Made by a program: the position numbers and the translations under genes. From DT-110 sp964342305 (lineage in GTDB: Bacteria > Bacteroidota > Bacteroidia > Chitinophagales > Saprospiraceae): DNA of 64,000 bases. Where the stretch lies: positions 19,310-83,309 of the forward strand of contig CAYFGK010000010.1 in assembly GCA_964342305.1 (NCBI GenBank), read 5' to 3'. Within the stretch, counting starts at the first letter, position 1. Every line of letters begins with the position of its first letter. Shown piece after piece: positions 1 through 8,931 of the stretch. The notes under the pieces were generated by a model. It saw only the letters and a program-made list of their open reading frames with translations. It was not told the DNA's origin and ran no database searches.

Positions 1-909
1 GGAGAAACTATAGCCGTGGGCCGTAAGGCTATGCAAATGCATGAAAAGACCCACGAGGATATCAAAACTATCCGGCCGTTGAAGGACGGAGTAATTGCTG
101 ACTTCCAGGCTGCGGAAAGTATGATCGAAGGGTTGATCCGCATGATCGGTGCCCGCCGTCGCTTTTTTACGCATCTCAAGATGGTCATCTGTATCCCCTC
201 GGGGATTACCGAAGTGGAAAAAAGGGCCGTTTTTGATTCTGCTGACCACGTTGATAGTAAAGAAACCTATCTGATCCACGAGCCCATGGCTGCGGCCCTG
301 GGTATTGGACTGGATGTGGAAGAGCCCATGGGGAATATGATTATCGACATCGGAGGGGGCACCACCGAGATTGCTGTTATTGCTCTGTCGGGCATTGTTT
401 CGGATCAGTCGATCCGTACTGCCGGTGACGAACTCACCAGCGATATTGTCAGCTATATGAAGCGCCAGCACAATATCCTGATCGGGGAACGCACCGCTGA
501 ACAGATCAAAATCCACGTCGGTTCGGCCCTGCACAAGCTGGAAAATGGACCGGAGGATTTTCCCGTGAACGGCCGGGACCTTATGACTGGTATCCCGAAG
601 CAGATCAAGATATCCTACAGCGAGGTAGCTCACGCTATTGATAAATCGGTCAGTAAGATCGAAGATGCGGTGCTGAAAGCCCTGGAAGCAACACCACCGG
701 AGCTGGCTTCGGATATTTACCGGACCGGATTATACCTGACTGGTGGTGGTGCTTTGTTACGTGGTCTGGACACACGCCTGGCTGCCAAAACCAAACTGCC
801 GGTTCACATTGCAGAAGATCCTCTGCGCGCGGTAGTCCGCGGAACCGGGATCGCCTTGAAAAATACCGATCGCTTCTCGTTCCTGATCGGGCGCGACAGC
901 GTGAAGTAG
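1..909 (+). CDS. mreB: Rod shape-determining protein MreB, 5'-truncated by the window
   Basis: MreB is the bacterial actin homologue that forms membrane-associated filaments guiding lateral peptidoglycan synthesis. The reading frame is open from base 1, so about 40 N-terminal residues lie outside the window; the GTG at base 16 is internal. Visible hallmarks are the actin-type nucleotide-binding loop DIGGGTTEIAV (from base 346), the EPMAAALGIG segment and the C-terminal adenosine motif TGGGALLRGLD. The 302 visible codons plus the missing part match the usual length of about 340 residues. It is followed 37 bp later by mreC, then mreD and mrdA, the standard shape operon. The identification is secure. 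Confidence 0.97.
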   Translation, partial: GETIAVGRKAMQMHEKTHEDIKTIRPLKDGVIADFQAAESMIEGLIRMIGARRRFFTHLKMVICIPSGITEVEKRAVFDSADHVDSKETYLIHEPMAAALGIGLDVEEPMGNMIIDIGGGTTEIAVIALSGIVSDQSIRTAGDELTSDIVSYMKRQHNILIGERTAEQIKIHVGSALHKLENGPEDFPVNGRDLMTGIPKQIKISYSEVAHAIDKSVSKIEDAVLKALEATPPELASDIYRTGLYLTGGGALLRGLDTRLAAKTKLPVHIAEDPLRAVVRGTGIALKNTDRFSFLIGRDSVK

Positions 910-946
910 GTTTTGCGGCGAAGGATCGACAAAATCTATTGCGAGT

Positions 947-1780
947 ATGACCGCCCTCTTACGACTCCTCACCAGATTGGGGCCTCTCTTCCTCTTCCTT
1001 TTGCTGGAAACTATAAGCCTGTATTTGGTGGTGACGTACAATAGCGAGCAGGGACGATTATTTCTCAGCTCCACCAACCGGGTAACCAGTTTTATCAACC
1101 AGCAGGTTTCCGGGGTGACGGGTTATGCACACTTGCGCGAGGAGAATCAGGAGCTGGTCGAAGAGATCATCGATCTGCGGGAGCGACTTGGTAACGCTTA
1201 TTACGATAATACCGCAAGCATTGACACTGCGCTGGCGGATTCCAGCGCCTTGCCTCTGTACACATACATCGATGCCCGGGTGATCAATAATTCCATCAGC
1301 CGAAAAAACAACTTTCTAACCTTGAATAAGGGTAGCAAACACGGGTTGCGCCCACATATGGGGGTTATTTCTAACGACGGTGTTGTGGGTATTGTGCGGC
1401 AAGTATCACCCCACTACGCGATGGTGATGTCGGTACTGCACAGCAAAACCCGGATTACCGCGGAGATCAGGAACAAAGGTTATTTCGGTGCTCTGGTGTG
1501 GAAGGAACAGGACCCGCGTTTTATGTATCTGGAGGATGTTCCCAAGCACCACTTTATTGAATTGGGCGATACCGTACAGACCAGCCGTTTTTCTCATATT
1601 TTCCCGGAAGGTATTGCGCTGGGAGAGATTGCTGATTTCAATGTACCGGAGGGCGCCAGCAATTATAATATCAAGGTTCGACTCAATACGGAAATGGGCC
1701 GCTTGCGGCAAGTATTGGTAGTCAATAACCTTATGAGTGAAGAGATCGAACAACTAGAAGAAGGGGTCGTCAATGAATAG
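947..1780 (+). CDS. mreC: Rod shape-determining protein MreC
   Basis: MreC is a bitopic inner-membrane protein of the elongasome that links MreB filaments to periplasmic wall synthases. The 277-residue product has a short cytoplasmic start, one membrane segment (about residues 11-31), a coiled-coil stretch with the ENQELVEEI heptads (about 65-85) and the beta-rich periplasmic domain, including the typical NKGSKHGLRPHMGVIS and DGVVGIV segments. The last 8 bp overlap mreD, as expected for a translationally coupled mreBCD operon. Length and order are ordinary for Bacteroidota. Confidence 0.95.
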   Translation: MTALLRLLTRLGPLFLFLLLETISLYLVVTYNSEQGRLFLSSTNRVTSFINQQVSGVTGYAHLREENQELVEEIIDLRERLGNAYYDNTASIDTALADSSALPLYTYIDARVINNSISRKNNFLTLNKGSKHGLRPHMGVISNDGVVGIVRQVSPHYAMVMSVLHSKTRITAEIRNKGYFGALVWKEQDPRFMYLEDVPKHHFIELGDTVQTSRFSHIFPEGIALGEIADFNVPEGASNYNIKVRLNTEMGRLRQVLVVNNLMSEEIEQLEEGVVNE

Positions 1781-2294
1781 TGCTGTTCTTGCCAATATTG
1801 TCCGGTTTATCGGGTTGCTGTTGCTTCAGGTTTTGATCATCAAACAGATCGAACTCGGTCCCATTGGCGGGAGCATTATCCAGCTTTTCGTATATCCCTT
1901 ATTTTTGTTGCTAATACCCCTGCGTACTCCGCGGGAGGTGCAGTTACTGATAGGTTTTGTGGTAGGGATCAGTATCGATCTGTTCTATAATTCTGCCGGT
2001 TTGCACGCCAGCGCGTGTGTGTTTCTTGCTTTCGTGCGACCATACGTGTTGCGTATCGTAGAGCCCCGGGCTGGCTACGACAAAACCAAAGGCCTGACTC
2101 CGGAGCGTATCAACTGGAGCTGGTTCATACGCTATGCCAGCCTGGGAGCACTGGCGCATTCTCTTTGGTTTCACCTGATCGATGCATTTACCTTTGCCGC
2201 CTTTGGTGTCATCCTGCTAAAAACAGTGTTGTCCCTTATCTTTTCCCTGCTGTTTATATTTATCTTAGTATTGGTCTTCAACCCAAAAGATTAA
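1773..2294 (+). CDS. mreD: Rod shape-determining protein MreD
   Basis: This is a 173-residue, very hydrophobic protein with about five predicted membrane segments and little soluble sequence. MreD family members are short, poorly conserved integral membrane proteins of the elongasome, and the assignment rests mainly on this profile and on the position between mreC (8 bp overlap) and mrdA (10 bp gap). The FVVGISIDLFYNSAGLHA stretch resembles the GxxxDlfxxxxxG region typical of MreD. Confidence 0.9.
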   Translation: MNSAVLANIVRFIGLLLLQVLIIKQIELGPIGGSIIQLFVYPLFLLLIPLRTPREVQLLIGFVVGISIDLFYNSAGLHASACVFLAFVRPYVLRIVEPRAGYDKTKGLTPERINWSWFIRYASLGALAHSLWFHLIDAFTFAAFGVILLKTVLSLIFSLLFIFILVLVFNPKD

Positions 2295-2304
2295 CGCACG
2301 TATC

Positions 2305-4164
2305 GTGGCTAACCAACACGTTTCCCGGAAAATATACATTCAGCTGCTTATGCTGGCCGCAGGTCTTATCCTGATCGGTAAGGCTTTTTATTTGCAGGTG
2401 ATCGACCGCAAATCGAAGGAGCAGGCCGATGCCGTGGCCATTGATAAGTACACACTATATCCCTCGCGCGGCCTGGTTTATGATCGCGACGGTGAGTTGC
2501 TGATCTCCAATCGCCCCATGTACGACCTGCTGGTTACCTACAACCGACTGGACCCGGCAATGGATACCTCCAAATTGTGCGCCCTGCTGGATATTGATCG
2601 TTCCTTTTTTGAGGAGAATATCGAGAAAGACTGGAGGGACCCCCGTTTTTCACGGTCTATCCCCTTTGTATTTCTCAGTAAGATATCGGCCGATCGTTTT
2701 GCCGAATTTCAGGAGAGCTTGTATCAATTCCCCGGCTTTGAGATCCAAAACCGGAATGCACGTGATTATCCGCACCAAACGGGCTCACACCTACTCGGGT
2801 TCATCCGGGAAGTAAACAAAGAAGAAGTTGATAAAAACCCGGACATATACAGTCCGGGTGATTATATCGGTGCCAGTGGTTTAGAGTTGGCCTACGAAGA
2901 ATCGTTAAGAGGGGTAAAGGGGGCATCCTATATATTAAAAGACAATGTGGGGCGGGCGGTTGCCCCTTTTCTGGCAGGCACACAGGATAGCCCGCCGGAG
3001 AGTGGTGACGATCTTATTGCCTCCATTGATCTGGACCTGCAAGCCTACGGGGAACAATTGATGCAAAATAAGATCGGCGGTATCGTCGCCATCGAACCCT
3101 CAACCGGAGAGATCCTGACCATGGTCAGTACGCCCACCTACAATCCACTCGACCTGACTATCAATAATAATAATCGGGGCAAGGCCTACCAGGCGCTGAG
3201 TGAAGACCCGAACAAGCCGTTATTCAATCGGGCGATCATGGCCCAATATCCCCCGGGGTCCCTGTTCAAGCCCATTCTGGCGCTGGTAGCCATGGAAGAG
3301 GAGACCTTCGACCCCGATCGTACCCTTCCCTGCTACGGTGGCTGGGTATATAACGGGCAATTGCTTCTTGGGTGCCACGGACATCCCACCTGTCGGAACA
3401 TCTCCGATGCTATTCAGTACTCCTGTAATAATTACTTCGTAAATGTCTTCCGGCAAACGGTCGATCACTACGGGTTTGATAACCCCGGACGTGGCCTTGA
3501 TACACTGAATGCCTACCTCGATCGCTTTGGTATGGGACGTCGCCTCGGGATTGATTTTCCCGGTGAAAAAGCGGGTAATGTGCCTACTTCTGATTATTTC
3601 GAGCAGTGGTACGAAGGGCAGCGATGGAACAGTATCTGGATCCGTTCATTGGGTATCGGGCAGGGAGAATACCTGACGACTAATCTCCAGCTGGCAAATA
3701 TGGCCGCGATTATCGCTAATCGGGGGTACTATATTACGCCTCACCTCATTAAGGGGTATCGGTTCAATACACAATCGATCGATCCCCAATATACCGAACC
3801 ACAATCGGTAGGGGTGTCAGCGGAGCATTTTGAGCGAGTGATCGATGGTATGGAAGGGGCAGTTCGCTACGGTACTGCCCGGTCGGCTTTTATTCCCGAT
3901 ATTGCCGTTTGCGGCAAAACCGGTACAGCCGAAAACCCATTTGGAGAGGATCACTCTATCTTCTTTTGTTTTGCACCCAAGGATGATCCCAAGATTGCCG
4001 TAGTGGTTTACGTGGAGAATAGTGGTTTTGGAGGTACCTATGCTGCGCCGATCGCCAGCTTGATGATCGAGAAATACCTGACCGGAGAGATCCGTGGTCC
4101 TGCCCGCGAATGGTTGGAACGCCGGATACTGAATGCTAATCTAATGCCTAACCAGACACCGTGA
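2305..4164 (+). CDS. mrdA: Penicillin-binding protein 2 (elongation transpeptidase)
   Basis: This is the class B PBP that crosslinks peptidoglycan during elongation with MreBCD. The 619-residue protein begins at GTG, has one N-terminal membrane anchor (about residues 10-28), a PBP dimerisation domain with the YPSRGLVYDRDG motif, and a transpeptidase domain. The catalytic motifs are intact: SxxK as SLFK (S319-K322, where STFK or STMK is more usual), SxN as SCN (373-375) and KTG at 538-540. It closes the mre cluster. In many Bacteroidota rodA follows mrdA; here the next gene, 62 bp on, is a CapA-like protein, so the SEDS partner must be encoded elsewhere. Confidence 0.96.
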   Translation: MANQHVSRKIYIQLLMLAAGLILIGKAFYLQVIDRKSKEQADAVAIDKYTLYPSRGLVYDRDGELLISNRPMYDLLVTYNRLDPAMDTSKLCALLDIDRSFFEENIEKDWRDPRFSRSIPFVFLSKISADRFAEFQESLYQFPGFEIQNRNARDYPHQTGSHLLGFIREVNKEEVDKNPDIYSPGDYIGASGLELAYEESLRGVKGASYILKDNVGRAVAPFLAGTQDSPPESGDDLIASIDLDLQAYGEQLMQNKIGGIVAIEPSTGEILTMVSTPTYNPLDLTINNNNRGKAYQALSEDPNKPLFNRAIMAQYPPGSLFKPILALVAMEEETFDPDRTLPCYGGWVYNGQLLLGCHGHPTCRNISDAIQYSCNNYFVNVFRQTVDHYGFDNPGRGLDTLNAYLDRFGMGRRLGIDFPGEKAGNVPTSDYFEQWYEGQRWNSIWIRSLGIGQGEYLTTNLQLANMAAIIANRGYYITPHLIKGYRFNTQSIDPQYTEPQSVGVSAEHFERVIDGMEGAVRYGTARSAFIPDIAVCGKTGTAENPFGEDHSIFFCFAPKDDPKIAVVVYVENSGFGGTYAAPIASLMIEKYLTGEIRGPAREWLERRILNANLMPNQTP

Positions 4165-4226
4165 TCAGGCATAGATTTAGGTTAAGGTGTCCGATTTCCA
4201 AAGGGTCTTTCGACTAAAAATCACTT

Positions 4227-5417
4227 ATGGAGAAAAAACAGGTATTTCGATTTGGTTCCTGCCGGCAGTCGGGAGCGCTTCGGCTAGTTTCAATGATCTT
4301 CTTCCTGCTGTTTTTTACCGTTTCTTCAACAGCCCAATCCAACGAAATTCGCCTCATCTTTGCGGGTGACATCATGATGCATCAGTCCCAGATCAATGCC
4401 GCCGAACGCGAAGATGATACCTTTGATTTCAGCCCGGTGTTCCGGTATATTTCACCACTGCTTCAGGAGGCTGATCTGGCGATCGGAAATCTGGAGCTGA
4501 CCCTTCCGGGAAAACCGCCCTACACGGGGTATCCAAATTTTCGGTCGCCCGATACCCTGGCCCATACCTTGCGAGAGGCCGGGTTTGATATCTTGGTTAC
4601 TTCGAATAATCACTCCAACGACGCTAAGACCGACGGAATCGTCCATACCATCGATGTCCTCGATCGCCAAGGCATAACCAATACGGGGACCTTTGCCGAT
4701 TCCAGCGATCGGGCAGCACGCTATCCGCTGGTAATTGAGAAGAAGGGCTTTCGGATCGGACTGCTGAATTACACTTACGGCACTAACGATCCCCACATAC
4801 CTGAACCCTGCATCGTAAATATGATCGACACGGTGCAGATTAAAGCTGACCTTAAGAACCTGTATCAGGAGGATCCCGACATTATTATTGCCTTCATGCA
4901 TTGGGGCGATGAATATCATTTAGATGAGAATAAAAAACAGCAAGATCTCACCAGGATGCTGTTTAAAGAAGGGGTGGACCTGGTTATCGGTGCGCATCCC
5001 CACGTCGCCCAACCCGTGAAGCTGCTGAACGAATACGCCCCGGAGGGATTGCGTCAGGGCCTGGTTGCTTATTCGTTGGGCAATGCGGTCTCGGGACAGG
5101 TGCGAACGAATACGGATATGGGGTTACTGTTGGAAGTAACTTACCGACGGGATCCCCTGACCCGGGAAGTCCGGTTGCAGCGACATCACTACTTGCCCAT
5201 TTGGCGCTACCGTGGTTGGGATGAGCAAGGCCACCGGGTTATTTCGATTCTTCCGGTATCGGCCTTTGAGGAGGATACCGCACCCTTTGAGCTAACACCA
5301 AGCGATCGTGAACGAATGAGTGCAGTTACCAAGCGTATCAGAGAGCATTTGAAACGCTACCATAGTTCCGAGAGGCGCGTATCTTTGCAGGCATGGAAGA
5401 AAACAACCAAGAAATGA
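4227..5417 (+). CDS. CapA-family exported metallophosphoesterase-like protein
   Basis: The 396-residue product has a hydrophobic N-terminal export signal ending near TAQS (about residues 20-37) and then a CapA (PGA_cap) domain of the calcineurin-like superfamily. Metal-site motifs in order are GDIMMH (D48), GNLELTL, SNNHSND, HWGDEYH and GAHPHV. CapA proteins are best known from poly-gamma-glutamate capsule synthesis, but many Bacteroidota copies lie outside capsule loci and their substrate is unknown; no capBC genes are nearby. It follows mrdA on the same strand and its stop codon overlaps the folA start (ATGA), so it is probably co-transcribed with folA. An internal ATG at 4293 is an alternative start. 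Confidence 0.85.
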   Translation: MEKKQVFRFGSCRQSGALRLVSMIFFLLFFTVSSTAQSNEIRLIFAGDIMMHQSQINAAEREDDTFDFSPVFRYISPLLQEADLAIGNLELTLPGKPPYTGYPNFRSPDTLAHTLREAGFDILVTSNNHSNDAKTDGIVHTIDVLDRQGITNTGTFADSSDRAARYPLVIEKKGFRIGLLNYTYGTNDPHIPEPCIVNMIDTVQIKADLKNLYQEDPDIIIAFMHWGDEYHLDENKKQQDLTRMLFKEGVDLVIGAHPHVAQPVKLLNEYAPEGLRQGLVAYSLGNAVSGQVRTNTDMGLLLEVTYRRDPLTREVRLQRHHYLPIWRYRGWDEQGHRVISILPVSAFEEDTAPFELTPSDRERMSAVTKRIREHLKRYHSSERRVSLQAWKKTTKK

Positions 5418-5923
5418 TCATTTCGGCCATAGTTGCCATGGCCCGCAACCGTGTTATCGGACGCAATAATGAGATCCCCTGGTACTTGTCTGACGATCTG
5501 AAGTTCTTCAAGAAAACCACCCTGAATCACCACATCATCATGGGGCGGAAGAGTTTCCTGTCGATAGGGCGTCCCCTTCCCAAACGGACTAACGTGATCG
5601 TAACTCGTGATCCGTTTTTTGCAGCAACCGGATGCCTGGTAGCCCACAGCGTAGAAGAAGCCCTCGGTATTGCCTACGACAACGGTGAAACCGAAGTCTT
5701 CATCATCGGTGGTGGTCAGATTTATGCAGAGAGTGCCGATCTGTGGGACCGTTTATATCTGACCGAGGTGGATACCGAAATGGAGGGTGACGTGTATTTT
5801 CCCGAACTGGACTGGTCGGAATGGGAGACGGTGTCGAGTCGAAAATATCATCAGGATATTCGCAATGATCACGCTTTTGTGATCAAGCAACTCGAACGTA
5901 TCGACGATTCCGAAGAGGAGTAA
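5414..5923 (+). CDS. folA: Dihydrofolate reductase
   Basis: The enzyme reduces dihydrofolate to tetrahydrofolate with NADPH in the cytoplasm. The ATG at 5414 is preferred to one at 5393 because it gives the standard MIISAIVAMARNRVIG start and a 4-bp ATGA overlap with the upstream stop. The product is about 169 residues, normal for DHFR. Visible motifs are the Met20-loop region NNEIPWYLSDDLKFF with the catalytic acidic residue, MGRKSFLSIGRPLP for cofactor binding, VIVTRD, the FIIGGGQIY glycine loop and a C-terminal FPELDW segment. A pair of hairpins follows the stop. Confidence 0.96.
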   Translation: MIISAIVAMARNRVIGRNNEIPWYLSDDLKFFKKTTLNHHIIMGRKSFLSIGRPLPKRTNVIVTRDPFFAATGCLVAHSVEEALGIAYDNGETEVFIIGGGQIYAESADLWDRLYLTEVDTEMEGDVYFPELDWSEWETVSSRKYHQDIRNDHAFVIKQLERIDDSEEE

Positions 5924-5926
5924 TTA

Positions 5927-5965
5927 GGCTGATAATCAGCCGTTTGCCAAACGCTTATGTTTGGC
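5927..5965 (+). terminator. Tandem hairpins downstream of folA
   Basis: Immediately after the folA stop there is a 7-bp stem GGCTGAT/ATCAGCC (5927-5941) followed by a 7-bp stem GCCAAAC/GTTTGGC with a 6-nt loop (5946-5965). No long U-tract follows, so a rho-independent terminator is likely rather than certain. Confidence 0.5.
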
Positions 5966-6041
5966 GGCAGCCCGACAATGTACCGTCGGTTGCCTTGTGG
6001 AGCATTGATGTTTCCCTCAATTTACCGGGAAACTCATATCG

Positions 6042-7316
6042 ATGAAAGAAGAATTACTCCACTATATCTGGCGCTATCAGCAATACGATAACCGCGACCT
6101 GCTGACCACTGCGGGGGAAGACCTGCAGGTTTTGGATCCCGGAAAATACAACTTCGATGCCGGTCCCGATTTTTTAGAAGGCAGGGTTCAGGTAGGTGCC
6201 ACCCGTTGGCATGGCCACATTGAACTCCACCTGCAATCTTCCGATTGGCTCAAACACGGTCATGCGGAGGATCCCGCTTACCAGAACGTAATCTTGCACG
6301 TGGTGCTGCAGGAAGACGTTCCCATTCAGTTGGCTGATAATAGTCGCATTCCCTGTCTGGAACTCCGGAATCGAATCGACCCCGCCATACTGAAGACGTA
6401 CCGAAAACTGTACGTTCAGCCCACGAGTATTCCCTGCCAGGGCATGTTGGCGCAGGTGCCGTTGCTGGCGAGGCAGTGGTGGCTGGATCGATTGTGTATG
6501 GAACGGCTGGAAGCTCGTACCCTTCGCATTGCCGCCCGGTTGGGACAAAATCGGGGCAATTGGGAAAAAACTTTTTACGAGGCTCTGGCCGGTGGGTTTG
6601 GACTACGGGTCAATCGTGAGCCCTTTGAGCAACTGGCCGAGCGAACGCCCTTAGCTACCTTACTGCGGCACCGTCAACAATTGTTTCAACTGGAAGCTAT
6701 GCTTTTCGGGCAGGCCGGTTTGCTGCAACCTGCCTTTGAGGATGCTTACCCGAATTCGTTGCGGGAGGAATATCAATTTCTGCAGACTAAATACCAACTG
6801 CAACCAATAATGGGTTGTCCCTGGAAGTTTTCGCGCATGCGTCCGGCCGGGTTTCCCACTATCCGGCTGGCCCAATTTGCCATGTTATTACATCAGTCCG
6901 ATCACCTGTTCAGTAAAGCCCTCGTGGCCGAAACAGTAGCAGATATTTCACATATGCTCGATGTGCAGGTGTCGGGCTACTGGGCTACCCATTACCGTTT
7001 TGATCAGCTGGGAAAAGCATCGACCAAACGCCTGGGACAACAAGCCGTGCACCAGATCGTCATAAACGTGCTGGTTCCTTTTCTAATCCACTACGGCAAA
7101 GTACGTTCGCAAGAGGGTGTGATCGAGCGGGCCCGGCAATTGCTGGAGGAGATTCCACCCGAGAAGAATAAGATCATCCGCGATTGGGCTCGCCTGGATT
7201 TTACTCCTGAACACGCGGGTGATTCCCAGGCATTACTGCAACTGCGCAAAGAGTACTGCCAGAAACACCGTTGCACGGAGTGTGGGATCGGGCGGTATTT
7301 GTTGGGAGCGAGATAG
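6042..7316 (+). CDS. DUF2851 family protein
   Basis: The 424-residue protein matches the DUF2851 family, common in Bacteroidota and of unknown function. The family start EELLHYIWRYQQYD and the segments NFDAGPDFLEGRVQ, WHGHIELHLQSSDWLKHGH and NVILHVVLQED are diagnostic. The C-terminus has a compact cysteine pair (RCTECGIGRYLL) that could bind metal. There is no signal peptide or membrane segment. It stands alone on the plus strand, separated from folA by 118 bp and convergent with lpdA. The family assignment is confident; no function can be inferred from context. Confidence 0.88.
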   Translation: MKEELLHYIWRYQQYDNRDLLTTAGEDLQVLDPGKYNFDAGPDFLEGRVQVGATRWHGHIELHLQSSDWLKHGHAEDPAYQNVILHVVLQEDVPIQLADNSRIPCLELRNRIDPAILKTYRKLYVQPTSIPCQGMLAQVPLLARQWWLDRLCMERLEARTLRIAARLGQNRGNWEKTFYEALAGGFGLRVNREPFEQLAERTPLATLLRHRQQLFQLEAMLFGQAGLLQPAFEDAYPNSLREEYQFLQTKYQLQPIMGCPWKFSRMRPAGFPTIRLAQFAMLLHQSDHLFSKALVAETVADISHMLDVQVSGYWATHYRFDQLGKASTKRLGQQAVHQIVINVLVPFLIHYGKVRSQEGVIERARQLLEEIPPEKNKIIRDWARLDFTPEHAGDSQALLQLRKEYCQKHRCTECGIGRYLLGAR

Positions 7317-7323
7317 GGCTAAG

Positions 7324-7494
7324 GTCCATGGGCTAAGGTCCACGGTCCACGGCAGTGTACGCTCATGAACGACACCCGACGGCCAATACTTTACGCGGAC
7401 AAGAGCAATGCCCAAATCCAAAGTAATGGTAGCTAAAGAACCTGCAAAGTTCACGGTCCGGGGTTCACGAACCGTGGACCATGAACCTCGGACC
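7324..7494. repeat. GGTCC-type inverted-repeat region between convergent genes
   Basis: Between DUF2851 (+) and lpdA (-) lie copies of GGTCCACGG (7337-7350, in tandem) and, 130 bp on, the reverse-complement motif CCGTGGACC (7472-7480). Next to lpdA is a hairpin with arms 7455-7467 and 7482-7494 (12 of 13 pairs), which could terminate transcription from both sides. The same GGTCCACGGTCCACGG string recurs near 17200, also downstream of a plus-strand gene that converges on a minus-strand gene, so this is a dispersed repeat family. Confidence 0.65.
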
Positions 7495-7500
7495 AATAAA

Positions 7501-8904
7501 CTACATGTGCAGTGGCCGGTTGTCGGTAGCTGCGAGGGCTGCCTCTTTCAGTGCCTCGGTATAGGTAGGGTGAGCGTGGCTCATACGGGCCGCATCCTCG
7601 GCGGAAGCCCGGAATTCCATAAGGGCCACGGCTTCGGCGATAATATCCGCAACGCGTGCTCCTACCATGTGTACGCCCAGGATCTCATCGGTTTCCTTGT
7701 GGGAAATAACCTTGATCATTCCCTCCGTGTCGGTACTGGCACGGGCCCGCCCGAGGGCTTTGAAGGGGAATTTGCCCACTTTGATGGGCGTACCCGCCTC
7801 TTTGAGTTCTTCTTCCGTTTTACCCACACCGGCAACTTCCGGCCAGGTGTATACAACATTCGGGATCAGGTTGTAATTGATGTGTGGTTTTTGTCCGGCG
7901 ATCTGTTCGGCGACCAGTACACCTTCCTCTTCTGCTTTGTGTGCGAGCATGGCCCCACGCACCACATCACCGATGGCGTAGATGTGGGGTTCAGCCGTTT
8001 GCAGGTGATCGTTTACTTCGACACGACCGCGGTCGTCGAGGGTCACGCTGGTATTTTCCAGACCCAGGTTGTGGGTGTAAGGTCGTCGGCCGATGGATAC
8101 CAGGCAATAGTCGGCATCAAGTGTAAAGGTGTCATCGCTGTCGCGCTTTTGTACTTCTACTTTTACCTTGGTCTTCAGCGCTTCCACTGTATTCACTTTG
8201 TGCTTTAGGTGAAACTTCACGCCGATCTTTTTCAGAGCGCGCATTAGTTCCTTACCGCAATCCTTGTCCATGGTGGGAATGATGCGATCCTGGAATTCCA
8301 CTACTTCCACTTCGGTGCCGAGTCGGGCATAGACGGACCCCAGTTCGAGGCCGATCACGCCGCCACCGATCACCACCATACGCTTGGGCACCTTATCGAT
8401 GTCGAGGGCCTCGGTGGAGGTGATCACCCGTTTTTTATCATAGTTGAAGGCTTCGGGAGTAATGGGTTTAGACCCGGTAGCGATGATTATTTTTTCCGAT
8501 TCGATTTGCTCGGTGCTATTATCGTCCTTCGTGACTTTGATGGTATGGGCATTTACGAAGGAGCCATGGCCATGAAAGACATCGATCTTATTCTTTTTCA
8601 TCAGGAAATCGATGCCGTTTACATTTTCCTCAACAACCTGATTTTTGCGTTTGATCATCTGAGGCATATCGACGCCCAGATCCTTGAGTTTGATGCCGTG
8701 CAGTTCGAATTTTTCTTTGGCGTTATGGTAGTGCTCTGAGGAATCGAGCAAAGCTTTGGAGGGAATACAGCCTACGTTCAGGCAGGTTCCTCCAAGAGTA
8801 GCGTACCGTTCAATAATGGCAGTTTTCAGTCCCAGTTGTGCGCAACGAATAGCAGCCACGTATCCTCCGGGGCCTGATCCAATAACGGTAACATCGTATT
8901 TCAT
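7501..8904 (-). CDS. lpdA: Dihydrolipoyl dehydrogenase (E3)
   Basis: This is the FAD flavoprotein that reoxidises lipoyl groups of 2-oxoacid dehydrogenase complexes with NAD+. The 467-residue product has the FAD-binding GSGPGGY (residues 9-15), the redox disulfide C41-x4-C46 in GGTCLNVGCIPSK, the NAD-binding GGGVIGLELGSVYARLG, the YAIGDV FAD motif and the C-terminal catalytic His-Glu pair in AHPTYTE (H445/E450). The length is typical. No E1/E2 genes are adjacent; ricT lies 27 bp upstream on the same strand. Confidence 0.97.
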   Translation of the reverse strand: MKYDVTVIGSGPGGYVAAIRCAQLGLKTAIIERYATLGGTCLNVGCIPSKALLDSSEHYHNAKEKFELHGIKLKDLGVDMPQMIKRKNQVVEENVNGIDFLMKKNKIDVFHGHGSFVNAHTIKVTKDDNSTEQIESEKIIIATGSKPITPEAFNYDKKRVITSTEALDIDKVPKRMVVIGGGVIGLELGSVYARLGTEVEVVEFQDRIIPTMDKDCGKELMRALKKIGVKFHLKHKVNTVEALKTKVKVEVQKRDSDDTFTLDADYCLVSIGRRPYTHNLGLENTSVTLDDRGRVEVNDHLQTAEPHIYAIGDVVRGAMLAHKAEEEGVLVAEQIAGQKPHINYNLIPNVVYTWPEVAGVGKTEEELKEAGTPIKVGKFPFKALGRARASTDTEGMIKVISHKETDEILGVHMVGARVADIIAEAVALMEFRASAEDAARMSHAHPTYTEALKEAALAATDNRPLHM

Positions 8905-8931
8905 ATCGATTGATTGATGTGGGTATACGGA

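Noticed and set aside
7408..8208. 266-codon plus-strand frame opposite lpdA
   Set aside because: It runs antisense to a secure lpdA gene and gives a His/Val-rich product typical of a shadow frame.
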